A stretch of 64,000 bases of DNA from Hymenobacter puniceus (GCF_014333525.1 NZ_JACSCX010000002.1:744001-808000), one strand, 5' to 3'; positions 41,490 to 51,480 are shown, counted from the stretch's first letter. Notes: generated from the letters alone by a model not told the origin. Numbers and translations are program-made.

Positions 41490-42971
41490 ATGCCCGATTT
41501 ATCTGATTTGCCGCTAGCCAGCCTGGCCAGGCTGGCGCGCCCACTGCCGCGCGTGCCGCGCTGGCGCACCTTGCTTGGCTCCCTGGCCATGGCCCGCCAG
41601 CCCATCCAGAACCTCGACCGCGCCCTCACGCACCACGGCGACACGGTGGGTTTGCACCTGGGTGGCGTGCGGCCCTGCATCGTCACGCGCGACCCGGCCC
41701 TGACCCAGCATATTCTCCAGAAAAACCACCGCCGCTACCTCAAGTCCGACCTCACGCACGGCCTGATCCGGTACCTCGGCCGCGGGCTGCTCACCAACGA
41801 AGGGGCCGACTGGCTGCGACAGCGCCGCCTGATCCAGCCCGGCTTGCATCGGCAGCGGCTAACGGCCCTCACGCGCCTGATGCAGGCCGCCGCCGAAGAG
41901 TGGAGCCAGGACCTGCGCGCCCGGCTGGCGGCAGTTGGTGGCTCGCTCACAGTGGATATTCATGCCGAAATGACCCGCGTGGCTTTCCAGATTATTGCGC
42001 AGGCCACATTCGGGACCAGCATGACCGATGCCGAGCGTGACCGGCTGTCGGAGGTTCTCACCCGCATTCAGGCCTTTTACGTGCGCACCATCCGGCAGCC
42101 CTACCTGCGGCCCTGGTTTCGGTTGCGCGGTGCCTTCCAGCAGCACGATGCCCTCAGCCAGGAGCTGCGCGAGCTGGTGCGCGGCTACATCCGTCGGCGG
42201 CAGGCGTCGCAAGGTGCCGGCGTGCCAGTGGCAGCTGCTTCCGCAACGCCCGCCCCAGTCAAGCCCGGCCAGCCAGCTGACACCGCACCGCCGCCCGACG
42301 ACCTGCTGCAAATGTTGCTGGATGCCCGCTACGAGGACACCGGCGAAGCCATGAGCGAAGAGCAGCTACTGGACGAAGCCAATATCCTGCTGCTGGCCGG
42401 ACACGAAACCAGCGCCAATGCCCTGAGCTGGATGCTGCATCTGCTGGCTCAGCATCCCGAAGCCGCAGCGCAGATCCGGCAGGAGCGGGCGGCAGTGGGC
42501 CTCGCTCAGCGCCCACCCGAGTTTGCGGAGCTCACGCAGCTGCCCTACGCGCTGCAGGTAGTGCAGGAAACCATGCGCCTCTATCCGCCGGCCTGGATTC
42601 TGGACCGGGTGGCCTTGGAAGACGATGAGTTTCAGGGCCTGCCCATCCCAAAAGGCACGCTGTTTTCCATCTACGTCTATGGCATCCACCGCCACCCCGA
42701 GCTGTGGCCCGAGCCCGATGCCTTTCGGCCCGAGCGGTTTGCGCCCGGCCAGCAGCCGCCCATTCCGGCGTATGCGTACCTGCCCTTCGGTGGTGGGCCG
42801 CGCCTGTGCGTGGGCAGCCACTTCGCCCTCACCGAAATTCAGCTGGTGCTGCTGGAAGCTTTGCGCCACTTCGATTTTGCGCCCGTTTCCGCCGCCCCCG
42901 CTGGTACCGATCCGCTGATTACGTTGCGGCCAAAAGGGCCGCTGTGGCTACAGGTGCGGGCAGTGAGTTGA
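41490..42971 (+). CDS. Cytochrome P450
   Basis: A 493-residue haem-thiolate monooxygenase. The I-helix oxygen-activation motif is LLLAGHETSANALSW, the ExxR motif is ETMR (about 359-362) in QVVQETMRLYPPAW, and the haem-binding loop is PFGGGPRLCVGSHFAL with the Cys440 ligand. A Pro/Ala-rich insert (about 245-270) precedes the DDLLQMLLDARYED segment. It resembles the bacterial CYP102/CYP4-like, fatty-acid or terpenoid type, but the substrate is not predictable. No ferredoxin or reductase gene is adjacent. The start at 41490 (MPDLSDLPLASL) is chosen over a hydrophobic 25-codon extension; TATACTTG at 41434 is a near-consensus -7 element, though its TTG is 24 bp away. Confidence 0.93.
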   Translation: MPDLSDLPLASLARLARPLPRVPRWRTLLGSLAMARQPIQNLDRALTHHGDTVGLHLGGVRPCIVTRDPALTQHILQKNHRRYLKSDLTHGLIRYLGRGLLTNEGADWLRQRRLIQPGLHRQRLTALTRLMQAAAEEWSQDLRARLAAVGGSLTVDIHAEMTRVAFQIIAQATFGTSMTDAERDRLSEVLTRIQAFYVRTIRQPYLRPWFRLRGAFQQHDALSQELRELVRGYIRRRQASQGAGVPVAAASATPAPVKPGQPADTAPPPDDLLQMLLDARYEDTGEAMSEEQLLDEANILLLAGHETSANALSWMLHLLAQHPEAAAQIRQERAAVGLAQRPPEFAELTQLPYALQVVQETMRLYPPAWILDRVALEDDEFQGLPIPKGTLFSIYVYGIHRHPELWPEPDAFRPERFAPGQQPPIPAYAYLPFGGGPRLCVGSHFALTEIQLVLLEALRHFDFAPVSAAPAGTDPLITLRPKGPLWLQVRAVS

Positions 42972-43040
42972 TAGTCGGCGTGATGCTTTTCGTTGACCTC
43001 AGTAGCTGTTAGCCCCGCTACGACTTCCGTAGCACCATAC

Positions 43041-43082
43041 AACCAGAAACGCCGCAGCTGATCAGCTACGGCGTTTCTGGTT
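43041..43082. terminator. 42-bp near-perfect palindrome between P450 and TlpA genes
   Basis: AACCAGAAACGCCG (43041-43054) pairs with CGGCGTTTCTGGTT (43069-43082); the centre AGCTGATCAGCT is itself palindromic, and only one C/A pair mismatches. It lies between convergent genes. There is no run of T beyond three, so it is a probable but not classical terminator. Confidence 0.7.
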
Positions 43083-43134
43083 GCTATTAGTAGGTGCTTC
43101 GTTCTCTTCCTATCCCAAGAGGCTGGAGGAAGCG

Positions 43135-44427
43135 TTATTCTGCCAGTAGCTGGTCGATGGTTTTGTTGAATTCAGCCACTTCCTGCTCGTAGTACTTGCC
43201 GGTGCCGGGGCCCGAGTAGCCGGTGTGAATCTTGCGCACCTCGCCTTTCTTATCCAGGAAAATGGTGGTGGGGAAGGCAATGACCTTCTGCAGCTGCGGC
43301 AACGACTTGCTGGCTTCCGCCGACGAGGCTTGCCCGGCCACGGCCAGGTCGTAGCCGATGTTCATGCGCTCCTTCATTTTCAGCAGCTTCTGCGAGGCCA
43401 CTTTCTGGTCGGTAGTACGCTCGTAGCCCAGCCCGATGATTTCCACGCCGCGCTGCTTGTTCTTCTCGTACCAGGGGGCCAGGAAGTTGGTTTCGTCCAT
43501 GCAGTTTGGGCACCATGAGCCCAGGATCTGCAGCACTACTACTTTGCCCTTGTACTTGGGGTCGGAAGGGGAGATGCTACCTCCTTCGTAGATGCTTGGG
43601 AACTTGAAGTCCAGCTTTTTCTGGCCGGGCTTCATGCCGGTCAGGGCGTTGGCGTCGGGCAGCTTGGCGCTCGGGTCCAGCGTGGCGGTCCAGGTTTCGT
43701 GGCCCGACTTGCCGCTGTAAAAGTCGCCCTGCAGCGCAGTTCCTTGTTTCTGCGCCGTGAACAGGAAGCCGTGGCTGCCATCAAACGTCGAAAGCTTGAG
43801 CGTGTTCCCGTCGGCCTGCCCCGCCAGGTAGCGGTAGTCGCCGGTAGAAGTCAGGAAAGTACCGCTTACGTTTGGGCCTTCCTGCTTGAAAATTCCGACG
43901 GCCGGATACGTTTTGCCGTCGCTGCCTTTAAACGTGACTTTCCAGGTGCCATCGAAAGATTCCACCTTCTGGTCGGCCATCACCGGAAACAGCGGCTCGG
44001 CGCCCTTGGTGGCCGCAAACGCCACACGGTATGGCTCCTTGCCGTCGTATTTCACCCAGGTGCCCTTGAGCTTGTCGGCGCCATCGGCGCGCACCACTAG
44101 GGCGGCATCGAACACGCCCAGCCGGATGGTGGTAGAGTCACCGGCGGTGCTGATTTCGTCGAGTTTGAGGCGTTCTTCGCCATTGCGTAGCGTCACGGTG
44201 GGCTTGCCGCCGTCGGTGGTCACATCAAACAGAAACGGTATTTCCTGGCCCTGGGCCGACAGTACGCCGCGCCAGGTGCCGGCCGAAAGTGCCGTAGCAC
44301 CGGCCGTGCCGGCAGCTTCGGTAGCGGCCTGGTTTTCAGAAGTAGAGGAATTGGGCTGGCAGGCCACGGCGGCCAGCGCGAGTCCGGCCCCGAGTACTGC
44401 CTTGCGAATGTCAATGGCAACGGGCAT
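43135..44427 (-). CDS. TlpA-family thioredoxin-like lipoprotein
   Basis: A 430-residue exported lipoprotein: signal with lipobox AAVAC, then a beta-rich N-terminal region (TWRGVLSAQGQEIPFLFDV) and a C-terminal thioredoxin-fold domain with the active site GSWCPNCMDE (WCPNC at about 303-307) and the cis-proline segment AFPTTIFLDKKGEVRKIH. TlpA/ResA-type proteins reduce disulfides, for example for cytochrome c maturation. The large N-terminal region, like DUF4369-type domains, is common in Bacteroidota members. It is divergent from aconitase. Confidence 0.9.
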   Translation of the reverse strand: MPVAIDIRKAVLGAGLALAAVACQPNSSTSENQAATEAAGTAGATALSAGTWRGVLSAQGQEIPFLFDVTTDGGKPTVTLRNGEERLKLDEISTAGDSTTIRLGVFDAALVVRADGADKLKGTWVKYDGKEPYRVAFAATKGAEPLFPVMADQKVESFDGTWKVTFKGSDGKTYPAVGIFKQEGPNVSGTFLTSTGDYRYLAGQADGNTLKLSTFDGSHGFLFTAQKQGTALQGDFYSGKSGHETWTATLDPSAKLPDANALTGMKPGQKKLDFKFPSIYEGGSISPSDPKYKGKVVVLQILGSWCPNCMDETNFLAPWYEKNKQRGVEIIGLGYERTTDQKVASQKLLKMKERMNIGYDLAVAGQASSAEASKSLPQLQKVIAFPTTIFLDKKGEVRKIHTGYSGPGTGKYYEQEVAEFNKTIDQLLAE

Positions 44428-44577
44428 ACAAAAGAGGGTTAAGGTGATTCGGGGCTAAACTACGGCGCCCCCGAATTAGTTTAAAGCGCAAGAGCCGCGA
44501 ATGTAGCCCAACTTTGGCCGGCGCCGGCTGGAATCATTCTAAATGCCAGCCGGTATCAGCTTCCAGCCACCGAAAAG

Positions 44578-44609
44578 TTGGGCTGCGCAACGACCGGTAC
44601 CTATATTTG
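44578..44609 (+). promoter_or_regulatory. Promoter of the aconitase gene
   Basis: TTG at 44578-44580, a 21-bp spacer and TATATTTG at 44602-44609 match the Bacteroidota consensus exactly. Transcription would start near 44615, about 45 bases before the ATG. Confidence 0.8.
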
Positions 44610-44659
44610 CGTACCTGTCTTAGATAGGCACGTTCTCTCCACTTTTTCCCTTTTGAATT

Positions 44660-46954
44660 ATGGCGTTTGACTTAGAAATGATCAAGGCTGTGTACGCTGG
44701 CATGGGCTCCCGCATCGAGGCCGCCCGTACCGCCGTTGGCCGCCCGCTTACCCTCACCGAAAAAATCCTGTACGCTCACCTGTACGGCGGCACGGTTTCG
44801 CAGGCGTTTGAGCGGGGCGTTTCCTACGTCGACTTCGCCCCCGACCGTGTAGCCATGCAGGATGCCACCGCCCAGATGGCGCTGCTCCAATTCATGCAGG
44901 CCGGCAAGCCCCAGGCCGCCGTACCCAGCACTGTGCACTGCGACCACCTGATTCAGGCCAAAGAGGGCGCTACCGAAGATTTGGCCATCGCCAACTCCGA
45001 AAACAAGGAGGTCTACGACTTCCTGGCTTCGGTTTCCAATAAATACGGCATCGGCTTCTGGAAGCCCGGCGCGGGTATCATTCACCAAGTGGTGCTCGAA
45101 AACTACGCCTTCCCCGGCGGCATGATGATCGGCACCGACTCACATACGCCCAACGCGGGTGGCCTCGGCATGATTGCCATTGGCGTAGGCGGCGCCGATG
45201 CCGTGGACGTAATGGCCGGCATGGCCTGGGAGCTGAAGTTCCCGAAAGTAATCGGCGTGAAGCTGACCGGCAAAATGAACGGCTGGACTTCGGCCAAAGA
45301 CGTAATTCTGAAAGTAGCTGGTATCCTGACCGTAAAAGGCGGCACCGGTGCTATTGTGGAGTACTTCGGCGAAGGCGCTAACAGCCTTTCCGCTACTGGC
45401 AAAGGCACCATCTGCAACATGGGCGCTGAAATCGGGGCTACCACCTCGGTGTTCAGCTACGACGAGAAGATGGGCGACTACCTACGCTCCACCGAGCGGG
45501 CCGACATTGCCGACCTCGCCGCCGGCGTGGCCCAGCACCTGCGCGCCGACGACGAGGTATATGCTAACCCCGAAGCTTTCTACGACCGTCTCATCGAAAT
45601 CAACCTCGACGAGCTGGAGCCCTACGTGAACGGTCCGTTCACGCCGGACGCCGCCTGGCCGATTTCGCAGTTTGCGGCAGCCGTAAAAGAGCACGGCTGG
45701 CCCGAGAAGCTGGAAGTGGGCCTGATTGGCTCGTGCACCAACTCCAGCTACGAAGACATCACGCGCGCCGCCAGCATTGCCGGCCAGGCCGTAAGCAAAG
45801 GCCTCACGGTCAACGCTGAATTCACTGTAACGCCCGGCTCGGAGCTGGTGCGCTACACCGTGGAGCGCGACGGTTTGCTGGACACCTTCGCCCAGATGGG
45901 CGGCGTGGTGCTGGCCAACGCCTGCGGTCCGTGCATCGGCCAGTGGGCCCGCCACACCGACGACCCCAAGCGCCGCAACTCCATCATCACGAGCTTCAAC
46001 CGCAACTTTGCCAAGCGCAACGACGGCAACCCAAACACTCACGCCTTCGTGGCCTCGCCCGAAATCGTGACGGCCTTCGCCATTGCCGGCGACCTGACCT
46101 TCAACCCCCTCACCGACACGCTGACCACCAAAGACGGCCAGCAGGTGAAGTTCGACGAGCCGCAGGGCATTGAGCTGCCGCCCGCTGGTTTTGCCGTAGA
46201 AGATGCCGGTTTCCAGGCTCCCGCTGCTGATGGCTCGGGCGTGCAGGTGCTGGTAGCCCCCGCTTCCGACCGTCTGCAGCTGCTTGACCCCTTCAAGCCG
46301 TGGGAAGGCACCGACCTGAAAGGGTTGCGCCTGCTCATCAAGGCGCAGGGCAAGTGCACCACCGACCACATTTCAATGGCCGGCCCATGGCTGAAATACC
46401 GCGGCCACTTGGATAACATCTCCAACAACATGCTCATCGGCGCCATCAACTCCTTCAACGGCGAAGCCAACGCCGTGAAGGATGGCCTGACGCAGGGCAC
46501 GCCTTACTCGCCGGTACCGGCGGTAGCGCGTAACTACAAAGCTCAGGGTATCGGGTCGATTGTGGTAGGCGACGAGAACTACGGCGAAGGCAGCTCGCGC
46601 GAGCACGCTGCCATGGAGCCCCGCCACCTGGGTGTGCGTGCCATCTTGGTGAAGAGCTTTGCCCGGATTCATGAAACCAACCTCAAAAAGCAGGGCATGC
46701 TGGCCCTCACTTTCGCCAACAAGGCCGATTACGACCTGATTGAAGAGGATGACACGTTCGACATCCTCGGCCTGACGGAGTTTGCCCCTGGCAAGCCCCT
46801 GCAGATCCGTCTGCACCACGCCGACGGCGACACCGACCTCATCACGGTGAATCACACTTACAACCAAGGCCAGATCGAGTGGTTTAAAGCCGGCTCGGCC
46901 CTAAACCTGATTCGCTTGAAAGAGTCAGGCGAGGCCCAACTGTCGCAGAAGTAA
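44660..46954 (+). CDS. acn: Aconitate hydratase
   Basis: A 764-residue [4Fe-4S] enzyme of the TCA cycle that interconverts citrate and isocitrate. Cluster ligands are Cys359 in [10 protein letters not shown] and Cys422 and Cys425 in ACGPCIGQW. Other sites are [21 protein letters not shown] in pieces ([19 protein letters not shown]), [11 protein letters not shown] and [15 protein letters not shown]. Length and motifs match the mitochondrial-type aconitase found in Bacteroidota, not E. coli AcnA or AcnB. It stands alone with its own promoter and terminator. Confidence 0.96.
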   Translation: MAFDLEMIKAVYAGMGSRIEAARTAVGRPLTLTEKILYAHLYGGTVSQAFERGVSYVDFAPDRVAMQDATAQMALLQFMQAGKPQAAVPSTVHCDHLIQAKEGATEDLAIANSENKEVYDFLASVSNKYGIGFWKPGAGIIHQVVLENYAFPGGMMIGTDSHTPNAGGLGMIAIGVGGADAVDVMAGMAWELKFPKVIGVKLTGKMNGWTSAKDVILKVAGILTVKGGTGAIVEYFGEGANSLSATGKGTICNMGAEIGATTSVFSYDEKMGDYLRSTERADIADLAAGVAQHLRADDEVYANPEAFYDRLIEINLDELEPYVNGPFTPDAAWPISQFAAAVKEHGWPEKLEVGLIGSCTNSSYEDITRAASIAGQAVSKGLTVNAEFTVTPGSELVRYTVERDGLLDTFAQMGGVVLANACGPCIGQWARHTDDPKRRNSIITSFNRNFAKRNDGNPNTHAFVASPEIVTAFAIAGDLTFNPLTDTLTTKDGQQVKFDEPQGIELPPAGFAVEDAGFQAPAADGSGVQVLVAPASDRLQLLDPFKPWEGTDLKGLRLLIKAQGKCTTDHISMAGPWLKYRGHLDNISNNMLIGAINSFNGEANAVKDGLTQGTPYSPVPAVARNYKAQGIGSIVVGDENYGEGSSREHAAMEPRHLGVRAILVKSFARIHETNLKKQGMLALTFANKADYDLIEEDDTFDILGLTEFAPGKPLQIRLHHADGDTDLITVNHTYNQGQIEWFKAGSALNLIRLKESGEAQLSQK

Positions 46955-46974
46955 TTCTGAATTCGGTTCCAAGT

Positions 46975-47014
46975 AAAAACGGCCGCTTCCCGAAAGGGAG
47001 GCGGCCGTTTTTTT
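46975..47014 (+). terminator. Terminator after aconitase
   Basis: AAAAACGGCCGCTTCCC (46975-46991), a GAAA tetraloop and GGGAGGCGGCCGTTTTTTT (46996-47014) form a 17-bp stem with one G-T wobble and a T7 tail. Confidence 0.93.
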
Positions 47015-47258
47015 GTGCCTTATCAGGATGGAACTGCGCCGCAAACCGGTTGAGTCTAGGCTGAAATAGGATGTTTGTAAAGTCTGAATATCTGACTGAA
47101 AATAGCTGCAGCGAGATTTTAAGGCAGATTTTAGAATATAGCCGAAGTCCTGAAAACGCAATAATTCGGGTGTAGGAGAGGAGGGCGGTGCGCTATACTT
47201 GTCACAGCATATCAGTCCGGAAGACTGGTAGCAATCCTCACCGCCATACGCTCCTGCC
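47015..47258. other. Non-coding gap between aconitase and the next membrane protein
   Basis: AT-richer sequence with no gene I can support. A near-consensus -7 element, TATACTTG, lies at 47194-47201, 57 bases before the next start codon, but no TTG is correctly spaced. Confidence 0.45.
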
Positions 47259-47948
47259 ATGCTTCGCCCTGCCTCCCGTCTGCCACTTGCCCTGAAAGTG
47301 CTCTTCACCGCCTTCCTGGTCGTGATGGTGCCAGTGTATTGGTACAACTACGGTCCCAGCAACTTCCTGTACTTCTGCGACATATCGTTGCTGCTCTGCC
47401 TAATCAGCGTCTGGACCGAGAAGGCCCTGCCGGCGTCGATGGCGGCGGTGGGCATTCTGCTGCCGCAGGTGCTCTGGTGCGCCGACTTCGTGGGCGAGCT
47501 GCTGGGCGTCCGGCTGCTGGGCATGACCTCGTACATGTTCGATGAGAACCGCAGCCTGTTTCTGCGCGGCCTCTCGTTCTTCCACGGCTGGCTGCCGTTT
47601 CTGCTGGTGTACCTGGTGCGCCGCCTCGGCTACGACCGGCGCGCCCTCTGGGCCTGGACCGGCGTGGCCTGGGGCCTGTGCCTGGTAGCATTCTTCCTGC
47701 TGCCGCCCGCCGGCGCCGTCATGCCCGACCCAAAGATTCCGGTGAACATCAACTACGTGTTCGGCTTCGATGACGCCGCCCCGCAAACCTGGCTGCCGGC
47801 CCCGATGTACTTAGTCTGCTGGATGCTGGTGCTGCTGGTAGTCGCCTATCTGCCCACGCACTTAGTGCTGCGCCGCTGGAGTGCCCGCCGCCCAACTCAG
47901 CCGGCTCCGCTGCAGCTGGTAGTGGCCGGAATGCAGGAAGTGCGGTAA
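47259..47948 (+). CDS. Conserved polytopic membrane protein
   Basis: A 229-residue protein with about six transmembrane helices (LALKVLFTAFLVVMVPVYWY, YFCDISLLLCLISVW, GILLPQVLWCADFVGELLG, FHGWLPFLLVYLVRR, WTGVAWGLCLVAFFLLPP, LVCWMLVLLVVAYLP). The pattern YNYGPSNFLYFCDISLLL and the loop DPKIPVNINYVFGFDDAAPQ occur in uncharacterised membrane proteins I have seen from diverse bacteria; I know no function. Start at ATG 47259. It is followed by a terminator and so is probably a single-gene unit. Confidence 0.8.
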   Translation: MLRPASRLPLALKVLFTAFLVVMVPVYWYNYGPSNFLYFCDISLLLCLISVWTEKALPASMAAVGILLPQVLWCADFVGELLGVRLLGMTSYMFDENRSLFLRGLSFFHGWLPFLLVYLVRRLGYDRRALWAWTGVAWGLCLVAFFLLPPAGAVMPDPKIPVNINYVFGFDDAAPQTWLPAPMYLVCWMLVLLVVAYLPTHLVLRRWSARRPTQPAPLQLVVAGMQEVR

Positions 47949-47984
47949 GGCGTGGCTGGTTTAGTCGGGAGTATGTAGGAACAC

Positions 47985-48066
47985 CTTGAAACTGCTATAG
48001 TAAAGGCTATAGCGCAGTTTACTAAAAACGGCCGCCTGCTCGAAGAGGAGCTGCGGCCATTTTTGT
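47985..48066 (+). terminator. Inverted repeat and terminator after the membrane protein
   Basis: AAAAACGGCCGC near 48024 pairs with GCGGCCATTTTTG near 48066, with an inner CTC/GAG stem, forming a terminator. Just before it, AAACTGCTATAG and CTATAGCGCAGTTT (about 47988-48020) form another hairpin with a 2-base bulge. Confidence 0.8.
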
Positions 48067-48076
48067 TCGAATAAAC

Positions 48077-48108
48077 TTTGAAATGCAAAGTACTTTAAAG
48101 TATGTTTG
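48077..48108 (+). promoter_or_regulatory. Promoter of the VIT-domain protein gene
   Basis: TTTG at 48077-48080, a 20-bp spacer and TATGTTTG at 48101-48108 are a full match to the Bacteroidota consensus. It lies inside the longest reading frame and therefore favours the ATG at 48170 over the one at 48083. Confidence 0.82.
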
Positions 48109-48169
48109 TTCGCCCCGAGTAACTTGGCAGTTGCCTGATGTGGTGTGGGCGTTATGTTTTCTGAATCTT

Positions 48170-51052
48170 ATGCGTAATCTATTGCATCCGAAATGGTTGT
48201 TGCTGGTCAATACCGTGGCCATTGTTGTACTGGTGCTTCTGAGCTATGGGCAGTTCAAGGTTATTCAAAGCCTGCTGCCAACCAGTAGCGTGCAGACCTG
48301 GGCGTGCCTGGGGGGCGGCCTGGCAGGGCTGGCCGCCAGCACGCTGATGTATGCGCTGTGGCAGCTGAGGCGCCGACAGGAGGTCCGTACGCTATACTGT
48401 GTGCTGACGCTGGCAGGATATGCGGCCTTCATCTGCCTGAGCGTGAGCCTGGCGGATGAACTGGTTCCCCGGGCCGTGCCGCGCTGGATGGTGCCCACCG
48501 ACCCGCTGGTGTACCTCATCACGTTTCTGATGCCTACGCTGGCCCACGCCGGTTATGCCCTAGTAATGCGCCTGACGCCCGCTGACCGTGAGTATTCCGT
48601 CCTGATTAATGTGCTGCTGGCTCTGGCGGTGCCGGGCGTGTGGTTCGTGCTGATTATGCTGCCGGGCGGCTTCCTGCTGGAAAACATTCTGCCTGCCTGG
48701 CTTAGTGGCGGGCTTATGGTGACGGGGCTGGTGGTGGGCACCATCGGATTTCTGTTTTACGTGGTGCGGGTGGTGTACATTCTGGAACTGCGACGGGGCG
48801 GTTACGGCCGTGAGTTCAGCGTGCTGTGGAAAGTACTACTGGGAATTGTGTTGCCGGTGATAGGCTTGCTGGTGAACAACGGGCTGTTCTGGGGAGGTTT
48901 TGGTAGCGCGGAGGCGGGCGTATTTGGCAATTTCAACAGTCCGTGGTTTTATGGGCTGGCCGTATTGAATGGGATGCTGCTGTGTCTGCCGGCCAGTTCC
49001 AACCGCTGGCTGCACCTGCTGCTGCTGTTTGGGCGCAGTGTGCTGTTGGGCTACACATTCTACTTTTTTCTAGTGTTTCTGCCGTTCCTGCCGCTGTCGT
49101 TGTTAGCCGTCATTATCATTGGAACCGGTTTTCTGATGCTCACGCCACTAGTGCTGCTGCTGGTGCACGTACGCGAGTTGGCTGCCGACTGGAAACTGCT
49201 GCGGCCGGTGTTTTCGGGGCGAGTACTGCTGCTGGTATTACTGGGCGGAATAGGTGCGTTGCCGCTACTCATCACGGCCCGTTATCTGTTCGACCGATAC
49301 ACTCTACACCAGGCTCTCGATTACCGCTACGCCCCGGATTACCGCCGCCGGTATGATTTGGATGAGTCGGCCCTGGCCCGCACGCTGGCGGTGGTGAAGC
49401 AGCATAAAGACCGCAGCAACCGGGGCGACGTCATGTTTGGCTCACATGTGCCGTACTTATCGTTGTACTTCAATTGGCTGGTGTTGGATAACCTTACACT
49501 ATCGGATACTAAAATTGCGGATCTGGAACAGGTGTTCCTGGGCGCGCTGTCAGAAGATACGGCATCTAAAACCCGGTCTTTTGCCATACCAACACCAGCC
49601 GCCCCGGCCATCACCCAAGTAACTACTAAGAGCACATATGACGCCCACCAGCAGGCTTGGGTGAGCCAAGTGGAGCTGCACGTGGCAAACACCGATACCA
49701 CCTTGCGCGCCGGTGAGTACACTACGCTGCTGAACCTACCTACTGGCTGTTGGGTAGGCGACTACTACCTGGACATGAACGGCCGTCGGGAGCATGGTAT
49801 TCTTGCTGAGAAAAAGGCTGCCGCCTGGGTTTATGCCCAAATTCTGAGCGAAACCCAAGTGCGGGACCCAGGCCTGCTGACCTACCAGAACGACCACCAA
49901 CTGAATTTGCGGGTGTATCCGGTGGTCGGCCGCACCTTCCGCGTAACCGGGTTTCAGCTGTTGCATAAGGAGCCGGTTGTTCTAACGCTGGATGGTCGCA
50001 CACTCCGTCTGGGGCAGGCACTCAAAGTGCCGGACGTAACGGTCCCGGTACTGGCTTCAGACGGGGAGGTAGCATATATGAGCGGCGCGGCTAAGCAGCG
50101 CCTGCCGCTGGTGCAGCGCCGGCCGTACTACCATTTTCTGCTCGATGTGTCAGCCCGTCAGCAGCAGCATCGTCAGGTGTATGCCCGCCGCCTAGAGCAG
50201 CAGTTTGGGCCCGAGGTGCTGCGCGATACGTCCACACGCTTTACGCTGGTAGATGCTTATGCTACTCAGGTACAAGCCGGAGCCGACTGGCAGCAGCAGC
50301 TTACCGGACACCAGAGTCGGGGCGGATTCTACTTAGAAGGCGCTTTGCGTCAGCTGCTGGTGCACGCCCGCCAACGGCCCCGCGCCACCTACCCGATTCC
50401 GATAGTAGTAACTGAAACGCTGACTACGGCCGTGCTGGGTTCCGACCTAGCCGAATTGCAGGCTGCGTATCCGGAATCGGACCGGTTTTACGTACTGGAT
50501 GCCAACCAGCAGTTAACCGCGCATTCGTTGCGGCAGAATTCACACAAGCCTCTTACGGATTCCTTCACAACGTCGCTTCCCACAACCACCCGCCCGAAAG
50601 TGCGCGCCTGGCCCTCGGCTATCCGGCCGCTGGCCTACCTCGCCGATAATGGCACGGCCGAGGTAGTGCTGGCGCACCCGGCGGCTCCAATGCGGCCAGC
50701 GCTGGCGGCCGGTGGGCGCTGGCAGACGGGCTTGCTGCTACACGGCTACCAGCAATGGCAGGCGTTCCATCCCGAAGCCACCGACGAGCAGCGTGTACCG
50801 TTTGTACAGGCCAGCTTCCGGGCCGGCATCCTGACACCCTTCACAGCTTACCTGGCCCTCGAAAACCAGGCCCAGAAAGCGGCATTACAACGAAAGCAGG
50901 AGCAGGTTCTCAGCGGTAAGGCGGCCCTGGATGTAGATGAAAGCGAATCGAATCAGCCGACAGCCGTGCCGCTGGATGACTACCTCGGGCTGCTGGTGGT
51001 GGCGGCAATAGGCTTGGCCGCGTGGCACATGCGGAGGCCGCAGACAGCGTAG
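48170..51052 (+). CDS. VIT-domain membrane protein of the XrtN/MSEP-CTERM type
   Basis: A 960-residue protein. The first 370 residues hold about ten transmembrane helices. A long extracytoplasmic part follows with a VIT-like domain (about 500-610: VSQVELHVANTDTTLRAGEY, GRREHGILAEKKAAAWVYAQ, NLRVYPVVGRTFRVTGFQL) and a possible von Willebrand-like region. The C-terminus has one more hydrophobic helix (YLGLLVVAAIGLAAWHM) followed by arginines, like a sorting tail. This layout matches XrtN-system or MSEP-CTERM VIT proteins of Bacteroidota, which are normally beside an exosortase; none is visible here. Which family is uncertain. The start follows a consensus promoter. Confidence 0.8.
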   Translation: MRNLLHPKWLLLVNTVAIVVLVLLSYGQFKVIQSLLPTSSVQTWACLGGGLAGLAASTLMYALWQLRRRQEVRTLYCVLTLAGYAAFICLSVSLADELVPRAVPRWMVPTDPLVYLITFLMPTLAHAGYALVMRLTPADREYSVLINVLLALAVPGVWFVLIMLPGGFLLENILPAWLSGGLMVTGLVVGTIGFLFYVVRVVYILELRRGGYGREFSVLWKVLLGIVLPVIGLLVNNGLFWGGFGSAEAGVFGNFNSPWFYGLAVLNGMLLCLPASSNRWLHLLLLFGRSVLLGYTFYFFLVFLPFLPLSLLAVIIIGTGFLMLTPLVLLLVHVRELAADWKLLRPVFSGRVLLLVLLGGIGALPLLITARYLFDRYTLHQALDYRYAPDYRRRYDLDESALARTLAVVKQHKDRSNRGDVMFGSHVPYLSLYFNWLVLDNLTLSDTKIADLEQVFLGALSEDTASKTRSFAIPTPAAPAITQVTTKSTYDAHQQAWVSQVELHVANTDTTLRAGEYTTLLNLPTGCWVGDYYLDMNGRREHGILAEKKAAAWVYAQILSETQVRDPGLLTYQNDHQLNLRVYPVVGRTFRVTGFQLLHKEPVVLTLDGRTLRLGQALKVPDVTVPVLASDGEVAYMSGAAKQRLPLVQRRPYYHFLLDVSARQQQHRQVYARRLEQQFGPEVLRDTSTRFTLVDAYATQVQAGADWQQQLTGHQSRGGFYLEGALRQLLVHARQRPRATYPIPIVVTETLTTAVLGSDLAELQAAYPESDRFYVLDANQQLTAHSLRQNSHKPLTDSFTTSLPTTTRPKVRAWPSAIRPLAYLADNGTAEVVLAHPAAPMRPALAAGGRWQTGLLLHGYQQWQAFHPEATDEQRVPFVQASFRAGILTPFTAYLALENQAQKAALQRKQEQVLSGKAALDVDESESNQPTAVPLDDYLGLLVVAAIGLAAWHMRRPQTA

Positions 51053-51075
51053 CGCCAGCTTAAGGGGATACGTGC

Positions 51076-51480
51076 TTAGTTGGACTGCTCCGCCCGCGCC
51101 TCCCGGGGCTTCTGCACCAGGTAGTAGTACAACAGAATCAGGAGGCCCGTCAGGAACGGCAGTAGCGCCAGGTGCTTGCCTGTGACGTTGCCCCACACCC
51201 GCACAGTATCGAAGCCCAGGAATTCGCTGACCATCCAGTAGGAATTGGCCGAAATCCAGAACACGATGGCCAAGTTGTGGGCTAGCTCTGACGCTACGTG
51301 TCTAGTGCGCCAGGTAATAACGAGGGCAATGGTCAGGGTCGGGAAAATCATGCTGATGCCCAGCGGCTTCCAGAGCATGCACCAGCCGATATCCTTGAGC
51401 AGCCAGAACAGGATATGTAGGTTTTCCATCCGGCGGTACGGGGCCGGAATGGTGTAGGTCTGGTCGTCAGGCTGAGACAT
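51076..51480 (-). CDS. Small conserved membrane protein
   Basis: A 134-residue protein with about four hydrophobic helices (LHILFWLLKDIGWCMLW, GISMIFPTLTIALVIT, LAIVFWISANSYWMVSEF, LALLPFLTGLLILLYYYL). The segments MENLHILFWLLKDIGWCM and NSYWMVSEFLG look family-like and I have seen similar proteins in Bacteroidota without assigned function. The start at 51480 (MSQPDDQTYTIP) is chosen; the longer frame overlaps the TIGR02117 gene on the other strand and is rejected. Convergent with the VIT-protein gene. Confidence 0.75.
   Translation of the reverse strand: MSQPDDQTYTIPAPYRRMENLHILFWLLKDIGWCMLWKPLGISMIFPTLTIALVITWRTRHVASELAHNLAIVFWISANSYWMVSEFLGFDTVRVWGNVTGKHLALLPFLTGLLILLYYYLVQKPREARAEQSN

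Noticed and set aside
48083..48169. ATG at 48083 as the start of the VIT-domain protein
   Set aside because: A consensus promoter at 48077-48108 lies over it, so the transcript would begin downstream of that codon.
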